From the NCBI RefSeq assembly GCF_003732275.1, contig NZ_MOBM01000042.1, forward strand, positions 1 to 64,000: DNA of 64,000 nt, read 5' to 3'. The notes beneath the pieces were generated by a model. It had not been told where the DNA came from. It searched no databases and was given only the letters and a program-made list of their open reading frames with translations. A program made the translations under genes and the position numbers. Source of the stretch: Pseudomonas frederiksbergensis (lineage in GTDB: Bacteria; Pseudomonadota; Gammaproteobacteria; Pseudomonadales; Pseudomonadaceae). Of the stretch, positions 34,207-42,664 are shown piece after piece (the stretch's first letter is position 1; each line of letters starts with the position of its first letter).

Positions 34207-36020
34207 GCACTTCGGTCCTCGGACGGTTGCAGGCTCACACCCGGTGCGCCTGCGCGCAACTTCAGGGTAATCAGGGCGCCGCCTTCTTTGTGGTTGGAGA
34301 ACGACAGTTCACCACCGAAGGCGCGCATCAGGGTGTCGCAGATCGCCAGCCCCAGCCCAAGCCCCTGAGTACGGGTCTTGGTGGTGTAAAAGGGCTCGCC
34401 GGCACGACCCAGCGCTTCCAGGCAAAACCCGGGGCCGTTGTCGCGAATGTACAGAGTGACGCCATCGGCGGTGGACTCGGCACTCAACCAGAGTTTACGC
34501 GGCGGGCCTTTTTCCGTCAGGGCATCGAGGGCATTGGCCAGCAAGTTGCCGAGTACTTGGCGCAGACGGGTTTCACCGGCCTCGACCCACAGGGTGGCGG
34601 CTGGCAGGTCGCGGATCAGCTCGACTTCCATGCTGCGCCGACGCTTGGCCAATAACGCCAGGGCGTCGTCCAGCGCCGGTTGCAGGGCGACGCTTTCCGG
34701 GGCGTGGCGATCACGCCGGGCGAAGGCGCGCAGGTGGGCGATGATCGAGGCCATGCGCCCGGTCAATTCACTGATTAGCTTGAGATTGCCGCGAGCATCT
34801 TCGGTGCGCTGATGATCGAGCAGTACTTCGGCGTTTTCCGCGTAGCTGCGAATTGCCGCCAGCGGTTGGTTGAGTTCATGGCTGATGCTTGCCGACATCG
34901 TCCCCAGCGCCGAGAGCTTGCCGGCCTGCACCAGGTCATCCTGTGCGCGCACCAGTTCTTGCTGAGCGTGTTCGCGCTCCAGCACTTCCTGCTTCAGTCG
35001 ACGGTTGAGGCCTTCCAGGTCGCTGGTCCGTTCGGCGACCCGGCCTTCCAGTTCCTGGCGGGCCTTGCCTTCGAAGGCGATCCGCTCCAGGTAATGGCGT
35101 CGGCGCTGCATCATCAGGCCGAGCAGCAGCATCAATACCAATAGCGTTGCGCCGCCGATGGCCACGACGGTGCGTACCGGACGGTCGATCAGGGTACGTG
35201 GTGCAAGGATACTGACGCTCCAGCCGGTTTCTTCGATCTGCCGGGTTTGAGTCAGCCAGGCGTTGGCGTCGAGATTCAACGGCTTGGGATCGCGGGTCGG
35301 GTAGGGTTGAATCGCGGTGATGGCCTCACGCTCTGCATCGCTCAATGGGCGGGTCGAGCGGAAACGCCACTCGGGCCGCGACGTGAGGATGACCACGCCA
35401 TTGTGGTCGGTCACCAACAGTTGTTCCGGGGTTTTGCCCCAGAGGCTTTCGGTGTGGTCGAGGTCGACCTTGATCACCAGTACGCCGATGATTTTTTCGC
35501 GATCCCGTATCGCTGCCGCAAAGAAGTAACCGCGCTTGGCCGAGGTGGTGCCCAGGCCGAAGAAGCGCCCCAGACGACCGGCCATGGCTTCACTGAAATA
35601 AGGACGAAAGGCGAAATTACGGCCGACGAAGCTGTCGTGCTTGTCCCAATTGGAGGCCGCCAGCGTCTTGCCGGTGGTGTCCATCAGGTACATGACTTCG
35701 GCACCGGTCTGGGCGCTAATGTTTTTCAGCAGGCGATTGGCATTGCCTTGAACCACGCCCTCGTCGGGTGCCGACAATGTCGCACGCAGGGCGGGCAGCT
35801 CGCCGAGAATCTGCGGCAACACTTCATACCGATGCAGGGTGCCCAGCAGGTTGGCGACGTAGAGATCGAGGGTCTGACGGTTCTGCCCGGCCAGTTCGCT
35901 GCGGTAGTAACGCTCGGCCAGATGCTCCAGCGGCCACAGCAAGGGCGCCAGGCACAGCGCGAGCAGCGCCAGGCTGCGCCAGCGGGGTCTGCGGGGGAGG
36001 GTCGGAGTCATGAGCATCAA
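34203..36020 (-). CDS. dctB: DctB-like sensor histidine kinase
   Basis: 605 residues. One N-terminal membrane segment (about 14-33, RSLALLALCLAPLLWPL), a large periplasmic double-PAS-like sensor (about 35-285), a second segment (about 286-308, VVAIGGATLLVLMLLLGLM), a long linker coiled coil, then the H box ISHELNQPLAAIRSYAENAE and an ATPase domain with GLGLAI. The layout is DctB, which senses C4-dicarboxylates. The exact start is uncertain: ATGs at 36020 and 36011 are possible, neither with a strong ribosome binding site. Together with dctD it forms a two-gene operon. Confidence 0.9.
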   Translation of the reverse strand: MMLMTPTLPRRPRWRSLALLALCLAPLLWPLEHLAERYYRSELAGQNRQTLDLYVANLLGTLHRYEVLPQILGELPALRATLSAPDEGVVQGNANRLLKNISAQTGAEVMYLMDTTGKTLAASNWDKHDSFVGRNFAFRPYFSEAMAGRLGRFFGLGTTSAKRGYFFAAAIRDREKIIGVLVIKVDLDHTESLWGKTPEQLLVTDHNGVVILTSRPEWRFRSTRPLSDAEREAITAIQPYPTRDPKPLNLDANAWLTQTRQIEETGWSVSILAPRTLIDRPVRTVVAIGGATLLVLMLLLGLMMQRRRHYLERIAFEGKARQELEGRVAERTSDLEGLNRRLKQEVLEREHAQQELVRAQDDLVQAGKLSALGTMSASISHELNQPLAAIRSYAENAEVLLDHQRTEDARGNLKLISELTGRMASIIAHLRAFARRDRHAPESVALQPALDDALALLAKRRRSMEVELIRDLPAATLWVEAGETRLRQVLGNLLANALDALTEKGPPRKLWLSAESTADGVTLYIRDNGPGFCLEALGRAGEPFYTTKTRTQGLGLGLAICDTLMRAFGGELSFSNHKEGGALITLKLRAGAPGVSLQPSEDRSA

Positions 36021-36117
36021 GCGCCTGGGGGTACAGATGCATTATGCCTAGGCTTGCGGGCGCAGTCTGCGCACCTGGGATCAAGTGCGCGCTTGCGGTG
36101 AAGATTCACACAGGAAT

Positions 36118-36663
36118 TCAGGAAAAGACTTCAGCGTCCTTCAGGAACGCGGCGGACTGATCCTTGGCCGACAGTTTCGGTGCTTCATCCAGTTGCCAGT
36201 CGATACCCAGGTCCGGATCGTCCCAGCGAATGCTGCGCTCGGCCGACGGGGTGTAGTAGTCGGTGGTTTTGTAGAGGAACTCGGCGAAATCGCTCAGTAC
36301 CACAAAACCATGGGCAAAACCTTCCGGTACCCAGAGTTGGCGATGGTTGTCGGCAGACAAACGCACAGCGACCCATTTGCCGAAATGCGGCGAGCTGCGG
36401 CGAATATCCACCGCCACGTCCAGCACCTCACCGGCGGTGACGCGGACCAGTTTGCCCTGAGTGTTTTCCAGTTGGTAATGCAGGCCGCGCAGTACACCTT
36501 TTTGCGAGCGGGAATGGTTGTCCTGAACGAATCGGGTGTTCAGGCCGGTTGCTTCTTCGAAAGCCTTGGCGTTGAAGCTCTCATAGAAGAAGCCGCGCTC
36601 GTCACCAAATACCTTGGGTTCGATGATCAGAACACCGGGCAGGTCGGTGGTGACTACATTCAT
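36118..36663 (-). CDS. rfbC: dTDP-4-dehydrorhamnose 3,5-epimerase
   Basis: 181 residues from MNVVTTDLPG (ATG at 36663), the RfbC length. Landmarks include FGDERGFFYESF at 20-31, the catalytic-histidine strand RGLHYQLE, the acid/base pair region in RSSPHFGKWVAV, and WVPEGFAHGF. It makes dTDP-L-rhamnose precursors for lipopolysaccharide or rhamnolipid. The other rml genes are not in the window, so this copy is separated from the usual cluster or is an extra copy. Confidence 0.95.
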   Translation of the reverse strand: MNVVTTDLPGVLIIEPKVFGDERGFFYESFNAKAFEEATGLNTRFVQDNHSRSQKGVLRGLHYQLENTQGKLVRVTAGEVLDVAVDIRRSSPHFGKWVAVRLSADNHRQLWVPEGFAHGFVVLSDFAEFLYKTTDYYTPSAERSIRWDDPDLGIDWQLDEAPKLSAKDQSAAFLKDAEVFS

Positions 36664-36821
36664 GGTGTTTCTCCAGCAATAGGCGTGATGGCCGACATTC
36701 TTACGCAAAGTGGCGGCGGGTGCGAGTGGGGAGTACCTGGAAGGGCAAATTCATTGGGGGGACACCGGATAGCTGAACAGTTGCGGATTCTCGTCGCAGA
36801 ATATTTTGAGGTTCTGTATTT

Positions 36822-37382
36822 TCAGCGCCCCTCCTCGGAACCATCGTCGGTTTTGTCCACTTCTCCGAAGTACCAGTGTTCGGATTCAAACTTCTGGCCG
36901 TCTTCATCCTCATGAACGAAGTGAAACCCTGCCTCATTCATCCCTTTCGGCAGTACAAGGCCCCACTCGGTGGCGAGGCTTCTGTCGGTGATTCGGATTT
37001 GGCGGAAATAACTGTAGTCGAACGGCAGGACGTGACCACGGTAGCGACTCATGTCGGTGTAAATGCAGATTTCGCTCGAGAACATGTCGGGGGTGGTGAC
37101 GGTGGCTACTATCCTGCAGTTGATGGTGTTTTCAGGTCTGGCCTGAATCAGGTGGTGGGCGGCATTGATCAGTTGTTGGGCGCATTCCTTTTGAATGGCC
37201 AAGGTGGCTTGTTTGCCTTCCACCAACGTTTCCAATACCGGAATTTTGCAGTTTACATAGCCCTGATCGATGGGCAGGTCTTTAGGGAAGTAACCATCAT
37301 AACCTGCTGCCCACGCTTTTAAAGCTCGCAGGCGGCGTGGGATGTTTCGTATTTTTTTGTTTGAAAATGCAATTCGGCGCAT
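36822..37382 (-). CDS. DUF3916-like hypothetical protein
   Basis: 186 residues. The N-terminus RNIPRRLRALKAW fits DUF3916 proteins, and there is a long beta/alpha body ending in an acidic tail (EVDKTDDGSEEGR). Function unknown. It follows the two E3-like immunity genes in the same direction with a 54-base gap, so it may belong to the same toxin locus as a further immunity or accessory protein, but no direct evidence supports this. Confidence 0.65.
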   Translation of the reverse strand: MRRIAFSNKKIRNIPRRLRALKAWAAGYDGYFPKDLPIDQGYVNCKIPVLETLVEGKQATLAIQKECAQQLINAAHHLIQARPENTINCRIVATVTTPDMFSSEICIYTDMSRYRGHVLPFDYSYFRQIRITDRSLATEWGLVLPKGMNEAGFHFVHEDEDGQKFESEHWYFGEVDKTDDGSEEGR

Positions 37383-37436
37383 GGTGTTTGATTTTATCCT
37401 GAATATTTTTTGTATCCGCCCTATCGTCGTCGTGTA

Positions 37437-37682
37437 TCAAGGTAGGCGGAAGGCAATCTGATAGTCGTGCCGGGCAGTGTCGATAGGATGCGTAAAGTAG
37501 GATTGAAGCAATGAAATCCATTCTGGAAGGACGTTGTATCCGCCATCGAATATTTGGTACTCATCTGTAAGTCCCAGTGTTGTAAATACGAAATCATCAT
37601 CTTCGACAATGTTCGATAGCTCTTCTCCAAGCCCAAGGTCAGTGCTTTTGTCATACCACTCAAGTCTTATTCTTAAAGCCAT
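37437..37682 (-). CDS. Second, diverged colicin-E3-type immunity protein
   Basis: 81 residues. The pattern MALRIRLEWYDK...E(E)L....DDDF....LGL....Q.FDGGYNVLPEWISLLQSYF.HPIDTARHDYQIAF follows the cloacin/ImmE3 family, but with several substitutions and one shorter loop compared with the neighbour at 37809. In the first 12 residues only Leu3, Arg4, Ile5 and Trp9 match ImmE3-like neighbour positions strictly. It is probably immunity to a different E3-type nuclease; the corresponding full toxin is absent, only a 3' tip precedes this gene (37693-37785). Confidence 0.82.
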   Translation of the reverse strand: MALRIRLEWYDKSTDLGLGEELSNIVEDDDFVFTTLGLTDEYQIFDGGYNVLPEWISLLQSYFTHPIDTARHDYQIAFRLP

Positions 37683-37692
37683 ACTGTGTTCC

Positions 37693-37785
37693 TTACATGA
37701 ATTTTTTGATGTTGCGTTTTTTGTTCGGCGGCTTTCTTTGTTCCCCCGTCACATGATCGAAGGCGCCCTTCATGATCAACACTGC
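37693..37785 (-). pseudogene. Leftover C-terminal tip of a second E3-like toxin
   Basis: The minus-strand frame, open after a TAG at 37786-37788, reads KGAFDHVTGEQRKPPNKKRN then IKKFM and a TAA at 37693-37695. It aligns with the end of the intact toxin at 38071 (LGAFCHLTGNQLKPADKRRN then IKKYL). About 30 codons remain, with no start or body. It lies between the first and second immunity genes, exactly where the 3' end of a toxin belonging to the second immunity gene would be. Confidence 0.8.
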
Positions 37786-37808
37786 CTAATATCGTTGACT
37801 GGTCTTCT

Positions 37809-38063
37809 TTACCATTGCTCACGATAAGAAAACCCAACCTGATAAATGAACGTGCTCAAATCTATTTGGTGTCCGAAATAAGGTTGGAGCGTAGGGAGCC
37901 AAGCTTGAGTAACGTCAAACAACCCATTGTTAACGGTCTCCTCTATAGGCAAGCCGAGCACCTTCATCACCGAGCCGTCCTCCCCCAAGTCGCGGGAATA
38001 CTCCTTACCTTTTTCGATGTCGGTAGCCTCATCGAACCAATGAATTCTGATTCGTAGTCCCAT
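37809..38063 (-). CDS. Immunity protein to the colicin E3-like toxin
   Basis: 84 residues, the same length as colicin ImmE3. Near-family pattern: MGLRIRIHWFDE.T...KGKEYSRDLGEDGSVMKVLGLPIEETVNNGLFDVTQAW.P.LQPYFGHQIDLSTF.YQVGF.YRE.W. It binds the rRNase domain of the toxin immediately upstream (toxin stop at 38071, eight bases before this ATG) and keeps it inactive in the producer. Cytoplasmic, acidic, as expected for this family. Confidence 0.92.
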   Translation of the reverse strand: MGLRIRIHWFDEATDIEKGKEYSRDLGEDGSVMKVLGLPIEETVNNGLFDVTQAWLPTLQPYFGHQIDLSTFIYQVGFSYREQW

Positions 38064-38070
38064 TGTTGCC

Positions 38071-39234
38071 TCACAAATATTTTTTGATATTTCGGCGCTT
38101 GTCCGCTGGCTTCAACTGATTACCGGTCAGGTGGCAGAACGCTCCTAAATGACTTCCGTCGCTGACTAGATATTTTTCAAGTTCGCCGTAACAATAGTCC
38201 CACTCGTAAAACTTGCGACCCTTGCTATCGATCCATCTATCTCGTACTCCACCGCCTCCTTGTCGCGGTGTTTTTCCACGGACCTGACGCAACCCCGCAA
38301 TACCGTTGATCTCTTCTGTTTGTGGCGCGTCGATGTAATCGTGATCAGGATTGAGGAGTCTCTTCCTGGTATTTATCACCACATACAGCGGCCGCCCCCC
38401 TGAATCCAGGGGAAAAACCAGAATGAAATCCTGATACTCCGGCGGATAAATCGGGTTAACCAGAATATCGCGACTTGCCTGTGTAGGAGGGTAGACCCAG
38501 ATCGTTGGCGCTTGAGGTGCCGCTTCCAATGAGGGAATGCCGAGAGTCTCGCCAGGGTCCACGGCCGGGGTCCAAATCAACTCCAAGCCTTCACCGAATT
38601 CGGCTACCTGCTGGCTGCCTCGGTCTTGAAACTGGATGACCGGAACCCTCTGCCAATCGGCATTTTTACCAGTGTAAAAGGCGTAACCCTTAAGGGAACC
38701 GTCGGCCTGCTGTTCGATGTTCAGCCGCACACGTGAGTTGGCTTGTTTGAGCGTGCGCAGTTGTTCATCGGTGTACAGCGCGCTGTCCCCCAGTTCACCA
38801 GGCCAGAGCAGCGCGATTAACCCGGCCAGAAAACCCGAGGCGACAGTCCCGCTGGCAACTGCGGCACCGCTCACAGCCGGGCCAGCCAAGGCAAGACCAC
38901 CCAGTCCGATCGGCAACGCATTGCCGCTGATTTTCTTCAGAGGAATGGCGCCAGAGCTATCGGCTTGACGCCCGCCTAGAAGCGCAAAGTTTCCATAATC
39001 CTTCAATGCGTCCAGCGGAACAAAGCCCGATGGGTTCGCGTAATTGATGATCCCGTCCGGCAATTTGCAGGATTTGGCGAACACGCAACCCATGAGTGTT
39101 ACTGGCTCAGGAGTCGTGGGCCGAGGTTCGGGAAAATCGGCAATGGGTTGGTATTCGTTTACGGATGGCGGCGGACGCAAGATACGGCGACGCAACTGCT
39201 CCTTGTAAGTCAGCGGGTATGAGCGTTCTGGCAT
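38071..39234 (-). CDS. S-type pyocin-domain toxin with colicin E3-like rRNase C-terminus
   Basis: 387 residues. Region 50-140 (MGCVFAKSCKLPDGIINYAN, ... PIGLGGLALAGPA) is a Cys-containing pseudomonad pyocin-associated segment; 160-295 is a Pyocin_S translocation-like domain; the C-terminal 65 residues (about 323-387) match the colicin E3 16S rRNase domain almost end to end (GRKFYEWDYCYGELEKY ... GNQLKPADKRRNIKKYL). Catalytic landmarks: Asp346 and Glu353, equivalents of E3 Asp510 and Glu517, are kept; Arg381 matches Arg545; but the position of His513 is Tyr349. There is no N-terminal receptor-binding domain, so delivery differs from classical pyocins. Confidence 0.88.
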   Translation of the reverse strand: MPERSYPLTYKEQLRRRILRPPPSVNEYQPIADFPEPRPTTPEPVTLMGCVFAKSCKLPDGIINYANPSGFVPLDALKDYGNFALLGGRQADSSGAIPLKKISGNALPIGLGGLALAGPAVSGAAVASGTVASGFLAGLIALLWPGELGDSALYTDEQLRTLKQANSRVRLNIEQQADGSLKGYAFYTGKNADWQRVPVIQFQDRGSQQVAEFGEGLELIWTPAVDPGETLGIPSLEAAPQAPTIWVYPPTQASRDILVNPIYPPEYQDFILVFPLDSGGRPLYVVINTRKRLLNPDHDYIDAPQTEEINGIAGLRQVRGKTPRQGGGGVRDRWIDSKGRKFYEWDYCYGELEKYLVSDGSHLGAFCHLTGNQLKPADKRRNIKKYL

Positions 39235-39448
39235 GAATGGCGGACTTCCCTGTTGAGGGAATCAGCTTATGGGCGTGGTTGATTCCCGGACATTCCTGCC
39301 GGTCGACGCGTTGCGTAGGAAAGTTCATCTGAGTAATCGCTGACGGGAAACCATCCCCAATGCCACCCCTCTGACCGGTATAAGAGGGTTGCGTATTGCC
39401 CCAAGCAGTGGCGATATAAGCGCCTAATAAAATTTCAGGGGTTGTTGT

Positions 39449-42361
39449 ATGCCGCTCGCCACGTTGATTCACCGCGCCAGTCTGCCCAGCCCGCAGGTGT
39501 CTGCGGCGCAAGCGCTTGAGCTGTTGAAAGAGCATTACGGGCTGAGCGGGCAGTTGCAGGCGCTTGGGAGCCAGCAGGATCTGAATTTCCGCGTCGACAG
39601 CGAGCAGGGGCGTTTCGTCCTGAAAATCAGCCGTGGTGATTATTCGGCGCTGGAGCTGCAAGCCCAGCACGCAGGGCTCAAGCATCTGGCTGAACATTCC
39701 GGCGTGCCGGTGCCTCGAGTGATTCCTGCCAAAAATGGCGCAGACCTGCTCTCCCTTGAGGTTAGTGGTCAAGCGGTGCATGTACGCCTGCTCGATTACA
39801 TCGATGGACAATCCCTGACGTACCTCGATCATCTAAGCCATTCAGTAGTCGCTGGTTTCGGTCGGCTCTGCGGCGAAATGGACCTGGCGCTGGCCGGTTT
39901 CGATCATTCGGGGCTTGAGCGCACCCTTCAATGGGACGCCCGCCACGCCAACGCGTTGATCGCGCATTTGCTGCCGGTGATCAAGGATGAGCGGCAACGA
40001 GCGTTGATTGCTGAAGTGGCCGAACAGGCCGAGCGCCATTTGCAGCCCTTGGTGGATAAGCTGCCGGTGCAGGCGATTCACATGGACATCACCGACGACA
40101 ACGTGGTCTGGCAGCGGGATTCGCAGCGCCAATGGCAGTTGCAGGGCGTGATCGATTTCGGCGATCTGGTCCGAACCTGGCGGATTACTGATCTATCGGT
40201 GACTTGCGCCGCGCTGCTGCATCATGCCGATGGCGATCCGTTCTACATTTTGCCGGCGGTTCGGGCTTATCACGCGGTCAACCCGTTGCTGCATGAAGAG
40301 TTGCTGGCGCTATGGCCGTTGATCGTCGCTCGTTCGGCGGTGCTGGTATTGAGTGGGGAACAGCAAGTCAGCATCGATCCGGGCAATGAGTACAGTCGCG
40401 ACAACCTGACCCATGAGTGGGAAATTTTCCGTGTTGCCGCATCGATACCGTTGGCGTTGATGGAGGCGGCGATTCTTACCGCGGTCGGTCAAGGCCTGCC
40501 GAGCATCGACAGTGAAAGCTTCGCGCCATTGTTGCCGAGTCTGGTGGGGCGTGAATTTGCATTGATCGATCTGGGCGTGCTCAGTCCGCATTTCGAGGCG
40601 GGTAACTGGGAACAGCAAGGGATCGATCTGCATTTGTTGACGGAAGCCGCCGCGGCTCACGGTCTAGCGGCCAGTCGATATGGCCAGTATCGTCTGTCCC
40701 GCACTCGGCCGGACAGCGCCAGTGAACCGGACACTTTCCCGTTACATGTTGCATTGCGAGTGCCCGACGGCACGGCGGTCGAAGCACCATTTGCCGGGGT
40801 TATCCATATTGAAGGGGAGAACCTGCTGCAACTGGACGGCCCAGAGCTCAGCGTCCGATTGTGGGGCGTGGCCCCATCGGTACGCAGTAGCGCGGCGCTG
40901 GTCAAAGGCCAGGTGCTGGGTTCAGTCAGCGGGCCGTTGATCGTGCAGTTGTGTCGAAGTGCTCAGCTCGACGCGCCGTTGTTTTGTACGCCTTCGCGCG
41001 CGGCAGCCTGGCAGGCGTTATGTCCTTCACCTGCCGTGTTGTTGGGCCTGGCCTGTGATGCGGAAGAAGAGCTCGACCCGCAGACATTACTGGCCCGCCG
41101 TGACGCGAGTTTCGCTCGCTCCCAGAAGCACTATTACGTCGACCCGCCGCGCATCGAGCGAGGCTGGCGCAATCACCTGATCGACATGCAGGGCCGCTCT
41201 TACCTCGACATGCTCAACAACGTCGCGGTCCTGGGTCATGGCCATCCGCGCATGGCTGCCGTCGCTAGCCGGCAGTGGTCGTTGCTCAACACCAATTCGC
41301 GTTTTCACTACGCGGCGATTGCCGAGTTTTCCGAGCGTTTGCTGAAGCTGGCACCGGACAACATGGACCGCGTATTCCTGGTCAACAGCGGCACAGAGGC
41401 CAATGACCTGGCGATCCGTCTGGCCTGGGCTTATAGCGGCGGTCGCGACATGCTCAGCGTATTGGAGGCTTATCACGGCTGGTCGGTGGCGGCGGATGCA
41501 GTCTCGACTTCGATTGCCGACAACCCCAAGGCCTTGAGCAGCCGTCCGGACTGGGTGCATCCGGTGACCGCGCCGAACACCTATCGCGGTGAATTTCGTG
41601 GCGTCGACAGCGCCCCCGACTACGTGCGCAGCGTCGAACACAACCTGGCGAAAATCGCCGAGCAGAAACGCCAGTTAGCCGGTTTCATCTGCGAGCCGGT
41701 GTACGGCAATGCCGGCGGTATCTCGCTGCCGCCGGGCTATCTGAAGCAGGTCTATGCGCTGGTCCGCGCTCAGGGCGGGGTGTGCATCGCCGACGAAGTG
41801 CAGGTCGGTTACGGCCGCATGGGCAAGTTTTTCTGGGGATTCGAAGAGCAGGGCGTGGTCCCGGACATCATCACCATGGCCAAAGGCATGGGTAACGGCC
41901 AGCCGTTGGGCGCAGTCATTACCCGCCGGGAAATTGCTGAAGCGCTGGAGGCCGAGGGTTACTTCTTCTCGTCGGCCGGCGGCAGCCCGGTCAGTTGCCG
42001 GATCGGCATGGCAGTGCTGGATGTGATGGAAGAAGAAAAACTCTGGGAAAACGCTCAGGTCGTGGGCGGGTATTTCAAGGAACGGCTTGAAGCATTGATC
42101 GATCGGCATCCGTTGGTGGGCGCAGTGCATGGTTCCGGCTTCTATCTGGGCGTGGAGTTGATCCGTAATCGAGAAACCCTGGAGCCTGCGACCGAAGAAA
42201 CCACGGCGTTGTGCGACCGTCTTCGTGAGTTAGGGATCTTCATGCAGTCGACGGGTGACTACCTGAACATCCTCAAGATCAAGCCGCCGATGGTCACCTC
42301 GCGTCAGAGCGTGGATTTCTTTGTCGACATGCTGTCGAAGGTTCTCGAAGAAGGGTTGTAA
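39449..42361 (+). CDS. Kinase-like/M23-like/class III aminotransferase fusion
   Basis: 970 residues with three domains. Residues about 25-330: an APH/homoserine-kinase-II fold (QAIHMDITDDNVVWQ catalytic loop; LQGVIDFGDLVRTW). About 430-500: an M23/biotinyl-like beta barrel (ALRVPDGTAVEAPFAGVIHI). About 560-970: class III aminotransferase with PLP lysine Lys812 (ITMAKGMGNG). Such fusions are annotated in many proteobacteria, but the substrate is usually not known. Here the gene sits upstream of aguB-aguA with its own 5' end and a REP pair after it; a role in putrescine or a related amine is inferred from this context. Confidence 0.85.
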   Translation: MPLATLIHRASLPSPQVSAAQALELLKEHYGLSGQLQALGSQQDLNFRVDSEQGRFVLKISRGDYSALELQAQHAGLKHLAEHSGVPVPRVIPAKNGADLLSLEVSGQAVHVRLLDYIDGQSLTYLDHLSHSVVAGFGRLCGEMDLALAGFDHSGLERTLQWDARHANALIAHLLPVIKDERQRALIAEVAEQAERHLQPLVDKLPVQAIHMDITDDNVVWQRDSQRQWQLQGVIDFGDLVRTWRITDLSVTCAALLHHADGDPFYILPAVRAYHAVNPLLHEELLALWPLIVARSAVLVLSGEQQVSIDPGNEYSRDNLTHEWEIFRVAASIPLALMEAAILTAVGQGLPSIDSESFAPLLPSLVGREFALIDLGVLSPHFEAGNWEQQGIDLHLLTEAAAAHGLAASRYGQYRLSRTRPDSASEPDTFPLHVALRVPDGTAVEAPFAGVIHIEGENLLQLDGPELSVRLWGVAPSVRSSAALVKGQVLGSVSGPLIVQLCRSAQLDAPLFCTPSRAAAWQALCPSPAVLLGLACDAEEELDPQTLLARRDASFARSQKHYYVDPPRIERGWRNHLIDMQGRSYLDMLNNVAVLGHGHPRMAAVASRQWSLLNTNSRFHYAAIAEFSERLLKLAPDNMDRVFLVNSGTEANDLAIRLAWAYSGGRDMLSVLEAYHGWSVAADAVSTSIADNPKALSSRPDWVHPVTAPNTYRGEFRGVDSAPDYVRSVEHNLAKIAEQKRQLAGFICEPVYGNAGGISLPPGYLKQVYALVRAQGGVCIADEVQVGYGRMGKFFWGFEEQGVVPDIITMAKGMGNGQPLGAVITRREIAEALEAEGYFFSSAGGSPVSCRIGMAVLDVMEEEKLWENAQVVGGYFKERLEALIDRHPLVGAVHGSGFYLGVELIRNRETLEPATEETTALCDRLRELGIFMQSTGDYLNILKIKPPMVTSRQSVDFFVDMLSKVLEEGL

Positions 42362-42372
42362 ACACATACCCC

Positions 42373-42462
42373 TGTGGGAGCGAGCCTGCTCGCGAAAGCG
42401 GTCGAACATGCAATATTGATGTCGACTGACCCTCCGCTATCGCGCGCAGGCTCGCTCCCACA
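42373..42462. repeat. REP pair (BIME)
   Basis: CTGTGGGAGCGAGCCTGCTC from 42372 and GCGCGCAGGCTCGCTCCCAC ending at 42460, between the fusion gene and aguB. The right half is slightly diverged (CGCGCGC). Confidence 0.85.
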
Positions 42463-42664
42463 AGGGATCGCGTTAAATTCGATTATTATCTGTATTAAAT
42501 GAATTATTTTCGACAGAAAGAATGTTTATTGCTTTAAAAGCCGATTTTTATCGGATATAAAGTCGCCATTGCCCACGGTGTGGACGAACCACGCCCGGTG
42601 CTGTCTCTTTCTGTCATCGGTCGATGCCATCCTCGACCTCAAGCACTTGCCCAGGAGATGATTC
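42463..42664 (+). promoter_or_regulatory. A+T-rich upstream region of aguB
   Basis: About 200 bases with no gene; the first half is A+T-rich (TTATTATCTGTATTAAATG, 42482-42500). It must hold the aguB promoter. No operator for AguR was recognised, and aguR itself is not in the window. Confidence 0.35.

Noticed and set aside
37383..37436. Possible third E3-toxin tip (frame RADTKNIQDKIKHHAP) before the DUF3916-like gene
   Set aside because: Only a weak resemblance to KRNIKK; unlike the clear tip at 37693-37785.
39107..39832. Minus-strand frame crossing from the pyocin-like toxin start into the fusion gene
   Set aside because: No domain; overlaps the supported toxin and aminotransferase genes.
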